Source: Litoditis marina (Eukaryota; Nematoda; Chromadorea; Rhabditida; Rhabditidae). Taken from it: a stretch of 64,000 bases of DNA. Every line of letters begins with the position of its first letter. Position 1 is the stretch's first letter. The notes beneath the pieces are model-generated. The model was not told the DNA's origin, did not search any database, and saw nothing but the letters and a program-made list of their open reading frames with translations. Shown piece by piece: positions 62,764 through 64,000 of the stretch. Location: contig OZ038436.1 of NCBI GenBank assembly GCA_964036275.1, positions 6,420,482-6,484,481 on the forward strand, given 5' to 3'. The position numbers were made by a program, and so were the translations under genes.

Positions 62764-64000
62764 CTATATTTGCGACGTCATGGCGTCGCAACATTTCACG
62801 TTTTCCCACGTCGATGGTCGAAACCTCTCAAAATCGATTGGAATAGCTTTGAATATTGTGAAAGACACATATGAAACTCTTTCAATTGTAATTTTCGAAA
62901 AATTGAACATTCTAGCCCATGGCTATATTTGCGACGTCATGGCGTCGCAAAATTTCACGTTTTCCCACGTCGATGGTCGAAACCTCTCAAAATCGATTGG
63001 AATAGCTTTGAATATTGTGAAAGACACATATGAAACTCTCTCGATTGTAATTTTCGAAAAATTGAACATTCTAGCCCATGGCTATATTTGCGACGTCATG
63101 ACGTCGCAAAATTTCACGTTTTTCCACGTCGATGATCGAGACCTCTCAAAATCGATTGGAATAGCTTTGAATATTGGGAAAGACACATATGAAACTCTTT
63201 CGATTGTAATTTTCGAAAAATTGAACATTCTAGCCCATGGCTATATTTGCGACGTCATGGCGTCGCAACATTTCACGTTTTCCCACGTCGACGGTCGAAA
63301 CCTCTCAAAATCGATTTGAATAGCTTTGAATATTGTGAAAGACACATATGAAACTCTCTCGATTGTAATTTTCGAGAAGTTGAACATTCTAGCCCATGGC
63401 TATATTTGCGACGTCATGACGTCGCAAAATTTTACGTTTTTCCACGTCGATGGTCGAAACCTCTCAAAATCGATTGGAATAGCTTTGAATATTGTGAAAG
63501 ACACATATGAAACTCTTTCGATTGTAATTTTCGAAAAATTGAACCTTCTAGCCCATGGCTATATTTGCGACGTCATGGCGTCGCAACATTTCACGTTTTC
63601 CCACGTCGATGGTCGAAACCTCTCAAAATCGATTGGAATAGCTTTGAATATTGTGAAAGACACATATGAAACTCTTTCGAATGTAATTTTCGAAAAATTG
63701 AACATTCTAGCCCATGGCTATATTTGCGACGTCATGACGTTGCAAAATTTCACGTTTTTCCACGTCGATTGTCGAAACCACTCAGAATCGATTTGAATAG
63801 CTTTGAATATTGTGAAAGACACATATGAAACTCTCTCGATTGTAATTTTCGAGAAATTGAACATTCTAGCCCATGGCTATATTTGCGACGTCATGGCGTC
63901 GCAAAATTTCACGTTTTCCACGTCGATGGTCGAAACCTCTAAAATTCGATTGATATAGCTTTGAATTATGTGAAAGACACGTATGAAACTCTTTCGATTG

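Larger units (their letters stand above)
43154..64000 (+). repeat. 159-bp satellite, right block, about 129 monomers in plus orientation
   Basis: Same monomer, opposite strand, more varied. Common types differ at ATGACGTCGC/ATGGCGTCGC, TTTTTCCAC/TTTTCCCAC, TTTCGATTG/TTTAGAATG and GATTGGAAT/GATTTGAAT; the last two create TAG and TGA in the frame that is open in the left block. Long stretches alternate TTTCAATTG and TTTAGAATG monomers (318-bp dimers). Continues beyond the window. Confidence 0.97.

Noticed and set aside
43154..64000. Many open frames of 60-330 codons on the plus strand
   Set aside because: All are satellite monomers between TAG or TGA variants, usually without an ATG at the apparent start.
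38672..64000. CRISPR-like array
   Set aside because: Units are contiguous 159-bp satellite monomers with no unique spacers, in a eukaryotic genome.

Overview
The window is eukaryotic nuclear DNA, most likely from a Caenorhabditis-like nematode. It is AT-rich, with a gene split into many small exons, TTTTCAG/TTTCCAG-type 3' splice sites, a splice-acceptor sequence 6 nt before a start codon (as expected for spliced-leader trans-splicing), abundant small palindromic transposons, poly-G tracts and a very large satellite. There are no operons of the bacterial kind, no CRISPR arrays and no rRNA. Most open frames longer than 60 codons are chance frames in repeats. The real coding sequence is in short spliced exons.

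Layout: 1-4,692 holds the 5' part of a minus-strand gene for a multi-pass membrane protein that runs off the left edge (three candidate exons with consistent phase). 4,693-14,260 is intergenic: GA/CT microsatellites, palindromic elements, dispersed repeats, G-tract clusters and a 200-N assembly gap at 12,398-12,597. 14,261-37,191 (minus strand) is the one full gene: 34 exons that I joined by hand, phase-consistent throughout, encoding 1,209 residues. It has an acidic N-terminal half, a complete FYVE zinc finger (residues about 511-585) and a C-terminal domain that matches the SARA/endofin (ZFYVE9/ZFYVE16) C-terminus. In nematodes this architecture is the AKAP-CE protein, aka-1. Its introns are full of transposon remains: a 2.02-kb fold-back element with four tRNA-like cores, three hAT-like MITEs with clear 8-bp target duplications, TTAA-flanked palindromic MITEs, a 535-bp fold-back and a TGACGTCA-rich tandem repeat. 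37,192-38,671 is the upstream region with another palindromic element.

From about 38,672 to the right edge (more than 25 kb) the sequence is one satellite with a 159-bp monomer. About 28 nearly identical monomers lie on the minus strand, then the array flips orientation at about 43,153 and runs as roughly 129 more varied monomers on the plus strand. Because 159 is divisible by 3, the left block reads as one 1,564-codon open frame; I regard this as a by-product of the repeat. Higher-order repeats of 318, 1,113, 2,225/2,226 and about 13,200 bp are visible. A 189-bp tRNA-like insert with a 6-bp target duplication sits in the array and has been copied together with three monomers.

The points most worth a second look are: the inverted, translatable satellite with an 18-bp palindrome per monomer; the tRNA-core fold-back element; and the recurrent AATGTTTCAG sequence that forms 3' splice sites in two genes, including one intron whose two ends are inverted repeats of each other.
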